Source: Terrimonas sp. | GTDB taxonomy: Bacteria > Bacteroidota > Bacteroidia > Chitinophagales > Chitinophagaceae | NCBI RefSeq assembly: GCF_003075435.1 | Contig: NZ_QCZJ01000005.1 | Location: 124,001-188,000, forward strand | DNA: 64,000 bases | Direction: 5' to 3' | Part shown: piece after piece, positions 1 to 9,495 of the stretch | How the letters are laid out: each line of letters begins with the position of its first letter | How positions within the stretch are numbered: position 1 is the stretch's first letter | Position numbers and translations under genes: made by a program | The notes under the pieces: generated by a model | Databases searched by the model: none | What the model saw: the letters and a program-made list of their open reading frames with translations, nothing else | Told to the model about the DNA's origin: nothing

Positions 1-2
1 GA

Positions 3-2171
3 AAATTCGCTCCCCAGCAAAATCATAATCTTTCAGTATCCGGTGGTAATGAAAGAATAAAATATTATGGCTATTTCGGTGCCAATAAGCAGGAAACTAT
101 TTTGAAAAAGAATGGCGGGCACTATGACCGGTATAATTTCCAGGTGAATATGGATGCCAAAGTAACAGACCAGCTTTCTGCTGCGATGGATGTTCAGTAT
201 TTTAAAGAACAACGCTACTTTCCATCAGGTGCGGATGGTGTGGGCACCAATAATAATTTCTGGCGCGACCTGATTTATGCTGCTGATCCTTCGTATGCAT
301 TAACATTACCTGATGAAACAATTATGGCTTATGCAGGTATTCCTTATGGAAGCCCGGTATGGGCTACCAATTCAGATTTAAGTGGTTATTCTGATCTTAA
401 CAGGAACGTTACACAGTTTAAAGGAGAGTTGAAATACGATGTTGCACAGGTGCCGGGGTTAAATGCAAAAGGTACTGTTATTTACAGGTCAACTTCAGCT
501 GATAATAAAGTAGCAAAAAACCAGGCAAAATTTTATACGTATAATGCGGATAATGATGAGTATACTTATGTGCGTAGCTCACAAGATCCCATGACGCTAA
601 GCCGCTCTTCCGGCACAGATACCAAACTGGTTCAGCAGTATTCTTTAAACTATAATAAGTCTTTTAGTGGTTTGCACAGGGTTACGGGTATGTTTATGTA
701 TGAGTATATACATGAAAAAGGGCAGTCATTTAGTGCATCACGCGGCGGTTACCAGTCAATGGCGCTTGAAGAACTATTTTCAGGAGATCCTACAACCGCT
801 GCCAATAATTCATCAAGTTATGCTAATGGAAGAATATCATGGATTGGCCGGTTAAATTACAGTTATGACGACCGGTATATGCTGGAAACAATTTTGAGAG
901 CTGATGCATCTTCCCGGTTTTCAAAAGCAAACCGTTGGGGATATTTTCCAAGCATATCATTAGGATGGAATATAGCCAGGGAAAAGTTTATGGAGCCTGT
1001 GGATATGTTTGACATATTGAAACTACGCGCAAGCTATGGCTCATCCGGCTACGATGCCGTAGCTAATTTTGCATACCTCACCGGCTATGGGTATGATGGT
1101 ACTTATACCATTGGCGGTGATCTTGTTTCGGGGCTGATTCCTACAGGTTTGGCCAACCCTGATTTAACCTGGGAAAAAATGGCTATTTATAACGCCGGTG
1201 TTGATTTTTCATTATGGCGCAGTAAGCTCTATGGCGAAGTTGAATTTTTTCACCGCAGGCGTTTAGGAATTCCCGGAAGCCGCGTTAACTCACTGCCTTC
1301 ATCATTCGGTGCAACACTTCCTCTTGAAAACCTGAACAGCCAAAGTACACAGGGTATTGAATTAAGATTAGGTACCGTAGGTAAAATAGGTGAAGTTAAT
1401 TATGACATTGTTGGAAATATAGCTTATTCAAGATCGAAATGGATTTCTTATGATGAAGCAGCATATACAGATGAAGATCAGATGAGAATGTATAAAAATA
1501 GCGGGCGTTATACTGATCGTCGTTATGGTTATGTTTTTGATGGATTATTTACCAGCCAGGAAGACGTTGACAAATGGCCTTTAAGCTTCGAAGGTCTGAA
1601 CAATGACAACTCATCCCTTCGCCCCGGCGATGCAAAGTATAAGGATTTAAATGGTGATGGTGTGATCAACTGGCGCGATCAGACAGAAATAGGAAAGGGC
1701 TCAATGCCACACTGGACTTATGGTTTGAACCTCTCATTAAGGTATAAAAACTTCGATTTCTCCGCGCTGTTCCAGGGGGCTTTTGGCTATACCACTTATA
1801 TTGACCTTGAGGCAGCTCCTACAGCTGTATTCTATAGTAATTACTGGAACGATGGCGCAAACAATCGTGCTGATGTACTGATACCAAGACCTGCCGGTTC
1901 ATCAACCAATTGGTTATATTCTGATTACAGAAACCATAACACAACTTACCTGAGATTCAGAAACATGTCATTGGGTTACCAGGTGCCGGTTGCTTTATTA
2001 AGCAGGGCAGGGATAAGCAAATTCAGGGTATTTGTTGCAGGTACAAACCTGTTTACAATCAGTACACTTGACAAATTTGGTGTTGACCCTGAAATGCCTG
2101 AAGGTTATGGGGCAGGGGTTTACTATCCTCAACAATATACAATGAGCTTTGGTTGTAATCTCACTTTTTAA
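3..2171 (+). CDS. SusC-like TonB-dependent outer-membrane receptor, 5' end outside window
   Basis: The frame is open from the first bases and reads through a typical SusC stretch (SVSGGNERIKYYGYFG) into about 720 residues of beta-barrel ending in an aromatic-rich C-terminus (MSFGCNLTF). Signal peptide, carboxypeptidase-like domain and plug lie left of the window, so the gene is cut by the edge, not broken. SusC proteins import oligosaccharides with a partner SusD lid and TonB energy; the SusD gene follows after 12 nt. The beta-mannosidase and alpha-galactosidase downstream suggest a galactomannan-type ligand (inference). There is no methionine near the left edge; translation surely begins upstream. 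Confidence 0.95.
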   Translation, partial: KFAPQQNHNLSVSGGNERIKYYGYFGANKQETILKKNGGHYDRYNFQVNMDAKVTDQLSAAMDVQYFKEQRYFPSGADGVGTNNNFWRDLIYAADPSYALTLPDETIMAYAGIPYGSPVWATNSDLSGYSDLNRNVTQFKGELKYDVAQVPGLNAKGTVIYRSTSADNKVAKNQAKFYTYNADNDEYTYVRSSQDPMTLSRSSGTDTKLVQQYSLNYNKSFSGLHRVTGMFMYEYIHEKGQSFSASRGGYQSMALEELFSGDPTTAANNSSSYANGRISWIGRLNYSYDDRYMLETILRADASSRFSKANRWGYFPSISLGWNIAREKFMEPVDMFDILKLRASYGSSGYDAVANFAYLTGYGYDGTYTIGGDLVSGLIPTGLANPDLTWEKMAIYNAGVDFSLWRSKLYGEVEFFHRRRLGIPGSRVNSLPSSFGATLPLENLNSQSTQGIELRLGTVGKIGEVNYDIVGNIAYSRSKWISYDEAAYTDEDQMRMYKNSGRYTDRRYGYVFDGLFTSQEDVDKWPLSFEGLNNDNSSLRPGDAKYKDLNGDGVINWRDQTEIGKGSMPHWTYGLNLSLRYKNFDFSALFQGAFGYTTYIDLEAAPTAVFYSNYWNDGANNRADVLIPRPAGSSTNWLYSDYRNHNTTYLRFRNMSLGYQVPVALLSRAGISKFRVFVAGTNLFTISTLDKFGVDPEMPEGYGAGVYYPQQYTMSFGCNLTF

Positions 2172-2183
2172 TTTGTAATAATC

Positions 2184-4061
2184 ATGAAATCGAAATTTAA
2201 TATAGCAATAGCAGCAATAGCTGCACTAACGATGAGCTCCTGTTACAAGGTAATGGACCAGGTGCCTACAGACAGATACACTGACGCGGTGGTATGGAAT
2301 GATCCTGTTTTGCTTGACGCGCATTTGGCCGAATTATATGCATGTGTGCCGGTAATGATACAGGATGCTACTACATTAATGAATAGCTGGAGTGGTGCAC
2401 CCATGAACGTGGATGATAATGGCTGGACCGCTACCATGGGTTTTAGTGCCCAGATGGAAGGCACGGTAAGAACCAATGAAATTACTGATGAGGCAAAATA
2501 TAATTTTGGCGCGCAGGCGCACCTGCTTGACCTGAAAGAGAACGGCATACAGGCTAATGGTACGGAACTGCAATGGTGGGGAAATGCATATTATACTATC
2601 AGGAACCTGAATAACTTTATTGAGCGTGCCGGTGAATCTTCCATCTCTAACGTTGAAGAGCGTATTGGAGAAGCCCGCTTCTTAAGAGCCTTCTGCTATT
2701 TTGCAATGGTAAAACGTTATGGAGGCGTTCCTTTGATAACTAAAGTAATTCCTATTGACGGAGACTCTTCCATGTTATTCCCCAAAAGAAATACAGAAAA
2801 AGAGATATACGATTTTATATTGAGTGAAACAGATGATATTTCAAAAATACTGCCGGGCGCTGCTGAAGCAGGCCGGGCTAACAAATGGGCAGCGTTGGCA
2901 TTGCGTGGCCGTGCTGCATTATATGCTGCAAGTATAGCACGCTTTGGAACGCAGCAGTTAAATGGCTTGCTGGGTTTTCCCGGAGGAGATGATGTAAGTT
3001 ATTACCAGGTTGCTTATAATGCCAATAAAGAAATTATTGATGGAGGTGGTTTTGCATTGTATAATGGAGATGCGGATAAAGTGCAGAACTTTAAAAACAT
3101 TTTTCTTAAAAAGGGAAACAGTGAAGCTATTATGGTAAAGCAGCACTCCGGCAAAGGCTTTATGGATGGCGGATCTAACAGGTGGTCATGGGATATGGTA
3201 GAATGCCCGCGCCCTAACGTATGGGGTGTTGGTAATTACCATGGCCCTTACCTTGATTTTGTTGAAGAATTTGAACTTACAGATGGTAGCTCCGGCGTTA
3301 TAGACCGTACGTATACAAAAAGTCGTTTGTGGACAATGGATGAACTATGGAGTGATCGTGATCCTCGTTTCTTTGCAACTGTTTGGACAAATGGTACTTC
3401 CTGGGCAGGGGCTTCAGGCGGAACCTTGGGCGCTGACAAAATTGATATGCACAACGGCATTATGTCAAGAGAGGGTCAGTTAATTGACGGAAGATATGAT
3501 TCTTATGAAGGCATCTCGGCTGTTGGTGACCAGCTGGTAAGATTTAAGGAAGGGAATGTTACCAACACCGGCTTTGGTTTAATGAAATATCTTGATCCCA
3601 CCGCTAATAATTTTAACTGGTTTTGTGAATCCACTACAGATTACCTCATCTTTCGCTATGGAGAGATATTGCTTAATTACGCGGAAGCAGCTTTTGAGTT
3701 GGGAAAAGATGGAGATGCATTGATTGCTGTTAACCAAATTCGTGAGCGTGCAGGAATTGCCGGGCTTGGCAGCGTAAGCCGCGAAAAAATTCGTCATGAA
3801 AGAAAAGTAGAATTAGCATTTGAGAACCATCGTTACTGGGATCTGCGCCGTTGGAGAACTGCAGTAACTGCGTTAACACGTACCTATACCGGGATAAGAT
3901 ATATCTATGATGCTGCTTCCGGAAAATACCGCGTAGACTTTATTGATAATATAGATGGCCGGCCGAAAACGCCTACTTTCCCTGAAAAGAATTATTATTT
4001 CCCAATAGGGCAGGGCCGGGTTGCAGCTAATCCCAATTTAGTAGAAAACCCAGGGTATTAA
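2184..4061 (+). CDS. SusD/RagB-family glycan-binding lipoprotein
   Basis: 625 residues. A short signal peptide ends in a lipobox (MSSC, Cys about residue 20), so the mature protein is lipid-anchored and expected on the outer face of the outer membrane. Family marks are the N-terminal PTDRYTDAVVWND region, the TPR-like segment around RFLRAFCYFAMVKRYGGVPL, and the C-terminal RHERKVELAFENHRYWDLRRW, followed by YYFPIGQ and a terminal NPGY. It starts 12 nt after the SusC stop, so the two are co-transcribed and should form the SusCD import complex of the mannan-type locus. The assignment is by family motifs; the ligand is not visible in sequence. Confidence 0.95.
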   Translation: MKSKFNIAIAAIAALTMSSCYKVMDQVPTDRYTDAVVWNDPVLLDAHLAELYACVPVMIQDATTLMNSWSGAPMNVDDNGWTATMGFSAQMEGTVRTNEITDEAKYNFGAQAHLLDLKENGIQANGTELQWWGNAYYTIRNLNNFIERAGESSISNVEERIGEARFLRAFCYFAMVKRYGGVPLITKVIPIDGDSSMLFPKRNTEKEIYDFILSETDDISKILPGAAEAGRANKWAALALRGRAALYAASIARFGTQQLNGLLGFPGGDDVSYYQVAYNANKEIIDGGGFALYNGDADKVQNFKNIFLKKGNSEAIMVKQHSGKGFMDGGSNRWSWDMVECPRPNVWGVGNYHGPYLDFVEEFELTDGSSGVIDRTYTKSRLWTMDELWSDRDPRFFATVWTNGTSWAGASGGTLGADKIDMHNGIMSREGQLIDGRYDSYEGISAVGDQLVRFKEGNVTNTGFGLMKYLDPTANNFNWFCESTTDYLIFRYGEILLNYAEAAFELGKDGDALIAVNQIRERAGIAGLGSVSREKIRHERKVELAFENHRYWDLRRWRTAVTALTRTYTGIRYIYDAASGKYRVDFIDNIDGRPKTPTFPEKNYYFPIGQGRVAANPNLVENPGY

Positions 4062-4189
4062 TACCGGGGATGCTTATAAAGAAGCTTTTTAATGAGTAGC
4101 AAAACAGATAGCAAATACTTATAAACGGGTCCGGCATTGAACAAATGTCCGGGCCCGGTATGAGTAAAGTTTTAATCAGTATTTATAAT

Positions 4190-5446
4190 ATGCGTTTAAA
4201 TAAATTAATACCTGTTTTATTGTTGAGCTTTTTGCTTACAGGGCAAATAGCTTGTAGTAAGAAGAACAATACGGATACTTCTCCTGAAGAAAATACAGAA
4301 GAGGTGCCTCCCAAAAAAGATCAGTATCCCGGGTTGTCAGTTTCTGCTACCGGTCAATTGTTGCTGAATGGTAGTCCGTTTCGTGGCATTGGAGTTAATT
4401 ATTTTAATGCATTTATACGTACCCTCGAAGACGGGCAACAAAATAATGACACGTATAAAATTGGTTTTAATTACCTGAAGGAGCGTAAAATTCCATTTAT
4501 TCGTTTCGCTTTAAATGGATACTGGCCAAAAAACTGGGATCTGTATTTAAAAAATCCTGACCAGTTTTTTCAAAACCTTGATGCTTTTGTTAAAGCTGCA
4601 GAAGCATCAGGAATCGGGCTCATTCCTTCTTTTTTCTGGCATACACCCACCTTACCCGACCTGGCAGGAGAGCCGGTAAACAACTGGGGAAAAATAAATA
4701 GCAAAACGCATGAGCTTATGCGAAAATTTATTAAAGAAGTTGTGGTACGGTATCGTGATTCTCCAGCCATTTGGGGATGGGAACAGGGAAATGAAGTTAA
4801 TCTTTTGGTTGACCTGCCTGGTGATAATGAAAATCTTCCTCCGATCGTTCCATCATTGGGAACACCCACTACCCGCTCAAAACAAGATAAATTATATACT
4901 GCCGATTTAATTGTTATGATGAAGCAGTTTGCTACTGAAATAAGCAAGTATGATGGTTCCCGCATTATTATTACCGGTAATGCTGTTGCCCGTGCTGCAG
5001 CATGGAACTTATTGAATAATAAGAGCTGGACTACAGACACAAAGGAGCAATTTATAAGCATGTTGAATACACAGAATCCCAATCCTGTAAATGTACTGTC
5101 TATACACGCCTATATAGCATCGCCTGACGATGGATATTTTGGTGATGAGAAAGTAACTTACGACGGTTTAATAAAAGCCAGCATGGATGCTGCCCGCGCA
5201 ATTAAAAAACCATTATTTCTCGGTGAGTTTGGCGCACAGCAGGCTAAATATGGAGATGCAACCCGCGATAAGTTTATGGAAATACTTTCAGCAATTGAAA
5301 GTAATGAAGTGCCACTTTCTGCTATGTGGGTTTTTGACTATCCCCCTCATGATACAGAAGAAGGTATCAATGTATCTCCTGATAATGGACCAAGAGAGTA
5401 TATGCTCCAGGAAATCATGAAAGTAAATGAGCGGATCAGCAAATAA
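4190..5446 (+). CDS. Clan GH-A (GH5-like) glycoside hydrolase lipoprotein, candidate endo-mannanase
   Basis: 418 residues from the preferred start, which gives a clean lipoprotein signal (LLTGQIAC, Cys 22); an upstream in-frame ATG at 4145 would bury it. After a Ser/Thr/Glu-rich linker comes a TIM-barrel hydrolase: LNGSPFRGIGVNYF near the barrel entry, acid/base Glu202 in WEQGNEV (Asn-Glu pair typical of clan A) and nucleophile Glu346 in LGEFGAQ. Such enzymes are retaining beta-glycosidases. The neighbouring GH2 beta-mannosidase and GH36 alpha-galactosidase make mannanase activity likely, but the exact GH5 subfamily cannot be told by eye. It overlaps no gene if the next one starts at 5493. 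Confidence 0.8.
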   Translation: MRLNKLIPVLLLSFLLTGQIACSKKNNTDTSPEENTEEVPPKKDQYPGLSVSATGQLLLNGSPFRGIGVNYFNAFIRTLEDGQQNNDTYKIGFNYLKERKIPFIRFALNGYWPKNWDLYLKNPDQFFQNLDAFVKAAEASGIGLIPSFFWHTPTLPDLAGEPVNNWGKINSKTHELMRKFIKEVVVRYRDSPAIWGWEQGNEVNLLVDLPGDNENLPPIVPSLGTPTTRSKQDKLYTADLIVMMKQFATEISKYDGSRIIITGNAVARAAAWNLLNNKSWTTDTKEQFISMLNTQNPNPVNVLSIHAYIASPDDGYFGDEKVTYDGLIKASMDAARAIKKPLFLGEFGAQQAKYGDATRDKFMEILSAIESNEVPLSAMWVFDYPPHDTEEGINVSPDNGPREYMLQEIMKVNERISK

Positions 5447-5492
5447 GTTTTATAACCATCGAACCGCTTTCAGAAAAAATATCACATCAAAA

Positions 5493-7889
5493 ATGAGAAA
5501 AACTGTTTTATTTTTTATTCAGCTGTTGCTGTTGCTAAGTATAAATGCATGGGCTTCTAATCCACCTGCTGTTTCACTTAAGGGTAGCTGGGAATTGGCC
5601 TACTGGCCTCAACCTGCCAAACCACTTACTACACCAGATGAGGTTAAAGCAATAAATCCTCAAAGAATAAAAGCAAAAGTTCCGGGTAATGTTGAGCTTG
5701 ATTTAATGGCTGCCGGACTGCTCCCGGATATTTCCGTTGGATCAAATATTTACCAGCTGCGTAAATATGAAGGGTATCAATGGAGCTATTCACGCAGCTT
5801 TGAAGCCCCCAGGCGAACAGCACAGCAAAGGGTACAGCTTTTTTTTGGAGGGATTGATTGCTTTGCGGAAATATGGATGAATGGAAATCATATAGGCTCG
5901 GTAGATAATATGCTTATTGAACATGTATTTGATGTAACTGATGTATTACAACCCGGAACCAATCATCTGCAGGTGATTATCCGCTCGGCTGTTATAGAAG
6001 TTCAAAACAAATTACTGGGCACAATCAGCCTCGGCAATTTTCCATATGAAGAAGCAACTTATGCACGTAAAGCACCATCCGGGTATGGATGGGATATTAT
6101 GCCCCGTGCAGTCAGCGCAGGCTTATGGCGGGAGGTGGAGCTAAGAATTATTGCCCAGGTACATTTTAAAGATGTAAACTGGATAATAGCAGGTATTGAT
6201 ACAGCACAAAAAACTGCCCGCATTTTTGCAGACGTTCAATTAGGAGTGCCCTTTGAAAAGCTGGATAAGGTAAAAGTAAAATTTACTATTAGGCGCAAAG
6301 GAAAAACGGTGTCTGAAAAAGTTGTACCTGTGCTTTCTTTTGCCATGCGTGAAATAATAGAACTGCAGAATGTAGATTTCTGGTGGCCGAAAGGTTATGG
6401 CGATCCTGCTTTGTATGATGTGCAGGCAGATATTCTGGATGTGGATGGAAAGACTTTAAACTTTGATAAAAAGCGTATTGGTATCCGCACAATAAAACTT
6501 GATTTAAATGATGTAAATCTTCCGGGTAACCCTGGCCGTTTCACTTTTATTGTTAATGGCGAGCCCATTTTTATTCGTGGTACCAACTGGGTGCCGTTAG
6601 ATGCAATGCATAGCAGAGACGCTTCTTTATTAAAAGATGCTTTTGATATGGTGGTGGACCTGAACTGTAATATGATTCGCTGCTGGGGCGGAAATGTATA
6701 TGAGGATACTCCTTTTTTTGAACTCTGCGATGAAAACGGGATTATGGTATGGCAGGATTTTGCAATGGGCTGCACATTTTATCCGCAACGGGATGATTTT
6801 AGAAAAGCAATTGAAAAAGAAGTACAGTCGGTGGTACTTAAATTCAGAAGTCACCCTTCACTGGTATTGTGGTCGGGAAATAATGAAGATGATCAGGCCC
6901 TGCGCTGGACATCACAGCCATTTAATATCAATCCTAATAAAGATGTTATTTCCAGGGAAACTATTGAACGGGTATTGTATGAGTTTGATCCAACACGGCC
7001 TTACTTACCCAGCTCACCTTATTACAGTCAGAAAGTATGGGAAAACGGAAGCGGAGATCACCTGCTGCCGGAGAATCATTTATGGGGCCCGAGAGGATAT
7101 TATAAAGATCCTTTTTATACAAATGCTGTATGCGTTTTTGTGAGTGAAATCGGGTATCATGGCTGCCCCGCCAAAGAAAGCCTTAAAAAAATGATGAACC
7201 CGGCATCGGTTTATCCCTGGTCAAAAAATTCTGAATGGAATGAGGAATGGCTTACAAAATCAGTGCGCATTTTTCCTGAGTCTGTAAGAACCACAGGGAG
7301 AAATAATTTAATGCTGAACCAGGTAAATCTTCTGTTTGGTTCAACGCCAAAAGATCTTGACTCCTTCATATTCGCCTCGCAGGCAATGCAGGCAGAAGCA
7401 ATGAAATTTTTTATAGAGTTATGGAGAGGAAGCAAGTTTAATGATAAGAGTGGCATTATCTGGTGGAATGTAAGAGACGGATGGCCGATTATTTCAGACG
7501 CAGTTGCTGATTACTATAACAACAAAAAACTGGCTTATCATTTCATAAAAAATGTGCAACAGGATATTGTGGTTTTAATGAATGATGCGGTACAAGGGTA
7601 TAATCCATTAGTAGTAGCGAATGACACAAGAACCAATGCCACCGGAAAAGTAACCGTATCAGATGTAGCCTCAGGGAAAGAAATTTTTAAAGGAAGTTTT
7701 TCAGTAGATAAAAATGGTAGGCAAAAAATTGCTGAACTACCCGAAATGAAGGGACAGGGAATGCTGTTGATCCGATATGAAATAAACGGAAAGCCATATG
7801 CAAATCACTATTTATATGGAAAGCCTCCGTATGCCTTAAAAGGCTACAAAGAACTTTTAGAGAAAACAAAAATATATAACCTAAACTAG
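5493..7889 (+). CDS. GH2 beta-mannosidase, periplasmic
   Basis: 798 residues from the start that opens a standard signal peptide (MRKTVLFFIQLLLLLSINAWA); the frame extends upstream to 5427 but that would hide the signal. An N-terminal jelly-roll region (SLKGSWELAYW, GLWREVEL) and Ig-like region lead to a TIM barrel with FIRGTNWVPLDAMHSRD, acid/base Glu465 in WSGNNEDD and nucleophile Glu552 in VSEIG. This matches GH2 beta-mannosidases more than beta-galactosidases. It should cleave terminal beta-mannose from manno-oligosaccharides in the periplasm. It lies between a clan A hydrolase and a sugar kinase, all in the same direction. Confidence 0.9.
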   Translation: MRKTVLFFIQLLLLLSINAWASNPPAVSLKGSWELAYWPQPAKPLTTPDEVKAINPQRIKAKVPGNVELDLMAAGLLPDISVGSNIYQLRKYEGYQWSYSRSFEAPRRTAQQRVQLFFGGIDCFAEIWMNGNHIGSVDNMLIEHVFDVTDVLQPGTNHLQVIIRSAVIEVQNKLLGTISLGNFPYEEATYARKAPSGYGWDIMPRAVSAGLWREVELRIIAQVHFKDVNWIIAGIDTAQKTARIFADVQLGVPFEKLDKVKVKFTIRRKGKTVSEKVVPVLSFAMREIIELQNVDFWWPKGYGDPALYDVQADILDVDGKTLNFDKKRIGIRTIKLDLNDVNLPGNPGRFTFIVNGEPIFIRGTNWVPLDAMHSRDASLLKDAFDMVVDLNCNMIRCWGGNVYEDTPFFELCDENGIMVWQDFAMGCTFYPQRDDFRKAIEKEVQSVVLKFRSHPSLVLWSGNNEDDQALRWTSQPFNINPNKDVISRETIERVLYEFDPTRPYLPSSPYYSQKVWENGSGDHLLPENHLWGPRGYYKDPFYTNAVCVFVSEIGYHGCPAKESLKKMMNPASVYPWSKNSEWNEEWLTKSVRIFPESVRTTGRNNLMLNQVNLLFGSTPKDLDSFIFASQAMQAEAMKFFIELWRGSKFNDKSGIIWWNVRDGWPIISDAVADYYNNKKLAYHFIKNVQQDIVVLMNDAVQGYNPLVVANDTRTNATGKVTVSDVASGKEIFKGSFSVDKNGRQKIAELPEMKGQGMLLIRYEINGKPYANHYLYGKPPYALKGYKELLEKTKIYNLN

Positions 7890-7897
7890 TATAATTT

Positions 7898-8875
7898 ATG
7901 AAGGAGAACCTGATAGGAGTAGATATAGGTGGTACAAAGTGCGCGGTAACATATGGCTATAAAGATGGAGCTATCCTTGAACTGTTGGATGAAGATCGTT
8001 TTGCCACAACAACGGTAAACGAAACTATTACGGCAATTATCGGATCCGTTGAAAAGATGATTGCAAAGCATACACTAACAAAAGATGGCATTGCGGCGTT
8101 GGGAATAAGTTGCGGCGGTCCGTTAGACAGCCAGAAGGGACTGATAATGTCTCCGCCAAATCTTCCGGGATGGGATGGAATTGCAATTGTTGACATTATA
8201 CAAAAACATTTTGGCATTAGAACAGGATTACAAAACGATGCGAATGCCTGTGCCCTCGCTGAATGGAAATGTGGTGCCGGCCGTGGTGCAAACAATATGG
8301 TATTTATGACATTTGGAACAGGCTTGGGAGCGGGCCTGATTTTAAATGGCAAGCTATATACAGGCGCCAATGACAATGCCGGTGAGCTTGGCCGTATAAG
8401 GCTGGCAGAATATGGTCCTGTAGGTTATGGTAAGGCCGGCTCATTTGAAGGTTTTTGCAGCGGTGCCGGCATATCGCAGATAGCACGCATGCTGATAATG
8501 GAAAAAAACCAGATGGGTATTGCCGTAAGCTGGTGCAAGCCGGAAGAACTTGAGTCTCTTACAGCACAAAAGGTAGCGGAAGAAGCTTTTAAAGGAGATG
8601 GACTTGCGCTTAAAATATTCGACATCTCTTCGGAAAAATTAGGTGAAGGTCTGTCTGTAATTATTGATGTACTTAATCCTGAAATGATTGTTATTGGAGG
8701 AATCTATACACGGTGCCGCGCATTGATGGAGCCACGCATGCAGGAAATTATCAGCAGGGAAACTTTATGCAGCGCTGCTAAAGTGTGCAGTGTATTGCCA
8801 TCTGAGCTGGGAGAACAGATTGGTGCTTATTCGGCTTTATCTGTTGCTGCTGACTTACTGACCAAAAATATTTGA
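7898..8875 (+). CDS. ROK-family sugar kinase without the usual zinc motif
   Basis: 325 residues, cytoplasmic. The phosphate loop DIGGTKCAV (residues about 9-17), the GGPLD and NLPGWDG segments, the catalytic QNDANACA and the GTGLGAG adenosine loop are all present, so ATP-dependent sugar phosphorylation is expected. The usual ROK zinc signature (GH...CxCGxxGCxE) is absent: the segment reads GELGRIRL, then GYGKAGSFEGFCSG, with the His replaced by Arg and the Cys triad missing. The gene is 1 nt from the downstream gmhA-like gene. In this locus a mannose or hexose kinase role is plausible. ROK repressors are excluded because there is no N-terminal helix-turn-helix. Confidence 0.85.
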   Translation: MKENLIGVDIGGTKCAVTYGYKDGAILELLDEDRFATTTVNETITAIIGSVEKMIAKHTLTKDGIAALGISCGGPLDSQKGLIMSPPNLPGWDGIAIVDIIQKHFGIRTGLQNDANACALAEWKCGAGRGANNMVFMTFGTGLGAGLILNGKLYTGANDNAGELGRIRLAEYGPVGYGKAGSFEGFCSGAGISQIARMLIMEKNQMGIAVSWCKPEELESLTAQKVAEEAFKGDGLALKIFDISSEKLGEGLSVIIDVLNPEMIVIGGIYTRCRALMEPRMQEIISRETLCSAAKVCSVLPSELGEQIGAYSALSVAADLLTKNI

Positions 8876-8876
8876 A

Positions 8877-9452
8877 ATGAAAGAAGTGATTTACGCAGGC
8901 TTAAATGAGGCAAGAACCGTATTAGACGAATTTATGCGCCCGGAGACAGTGTCGCTTATTGATGAAGCAGCTACCCTGATATCTGACGCATTACAATCCG
9001 GCAGAAAAATAATCAGTTGTGGCAATGGCGGCTCATTATGTGATGCCGCTCATTTTGCAGAGGAGCTAACCGGGCGTTTCAGAAAAAACCGAAAGCCATA
9101 CCCGGCACTGGCTATTAACGATCCGGCTTATATTACCTGCGTTGGCAATGATTATTCATTTGAAGAAATTTTCTCAAGATACATTGAAGGTGCAGGAGAA
9201 GCAGGTGATGTATTGCTGGCCATCAGTACAAGTGGTCATTCTAAAAATGTAGTGAAAGCTGCCCAGGCAGCCAGAACGATCGGAATGAAAGTGGTTGCTT
9301 TAACAAGTGTTGGCAGTAATCAGCTTTCACCATTGGCTGATATAGTACTTGCCAGCCCCAAAACTGAATTTTCAGATCGTGTTCAGGAAATTCATATCAA
9401 AGTGATTCATCTCCTGATTCAATCTATTGAAATAAAACTTGGACATCATTAA
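8877..9452 (+). CDS. gmhA: GmhA-type SIS-domain phosphosugar isomerase
   Basis: 191 residues. A single SIS domain closely follows sedoheptulose 7-phosphate isomerase: SCGNGGSLCDAAHFAEELTG (residues about 42-61), ITCVGNDYSFEEIFSRY, LLAISTSGHSKNV and the C-terminal RVQEIHIKVIHLLIQ with the catalytic His and the Gln/Glu pair. Family role: isomerisation of sedoheptulose 7-P to heptose 7-P for LPS heptose. Its position between a ROK kinase and glycosidases inside a mannan-type locus raises the alternative that it interconverts another phosphosugar, such as mannose 6-P and fructose 6-P (inference). It starts 1 nt after the kinase stop, so translation is probably coupled. Confidence 0.85.
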   Translation: MKEVIYAGLNEARTVLDEFMRPETVSLIDEAATLISDALQSGRKIISCGNGGSLCDAAHFAEELTGRFRKNRKPYPALAINDPAYITCVGNDYSFEEIFSRYIEGAGEAGDVLLAISTSGHSKNVVKAAQAARTIGMKVVALTSVGSNQLSPLADIVLASPKTEFSDRVQEIHIKVIHLLIQSIEIKLGHH

Positions 9453-9495
9453 AATAATTCGCTTTTTTATTAATGTTTAAATTCTAACAATTAAG

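Noticed and set aside
4570-5082. Antisense frame of 170 codons in the clan A hydrolase gene
   Set aside because: It lies wholly inside a gene with both catalytic glutamates and has no signal, domain or own promoter.
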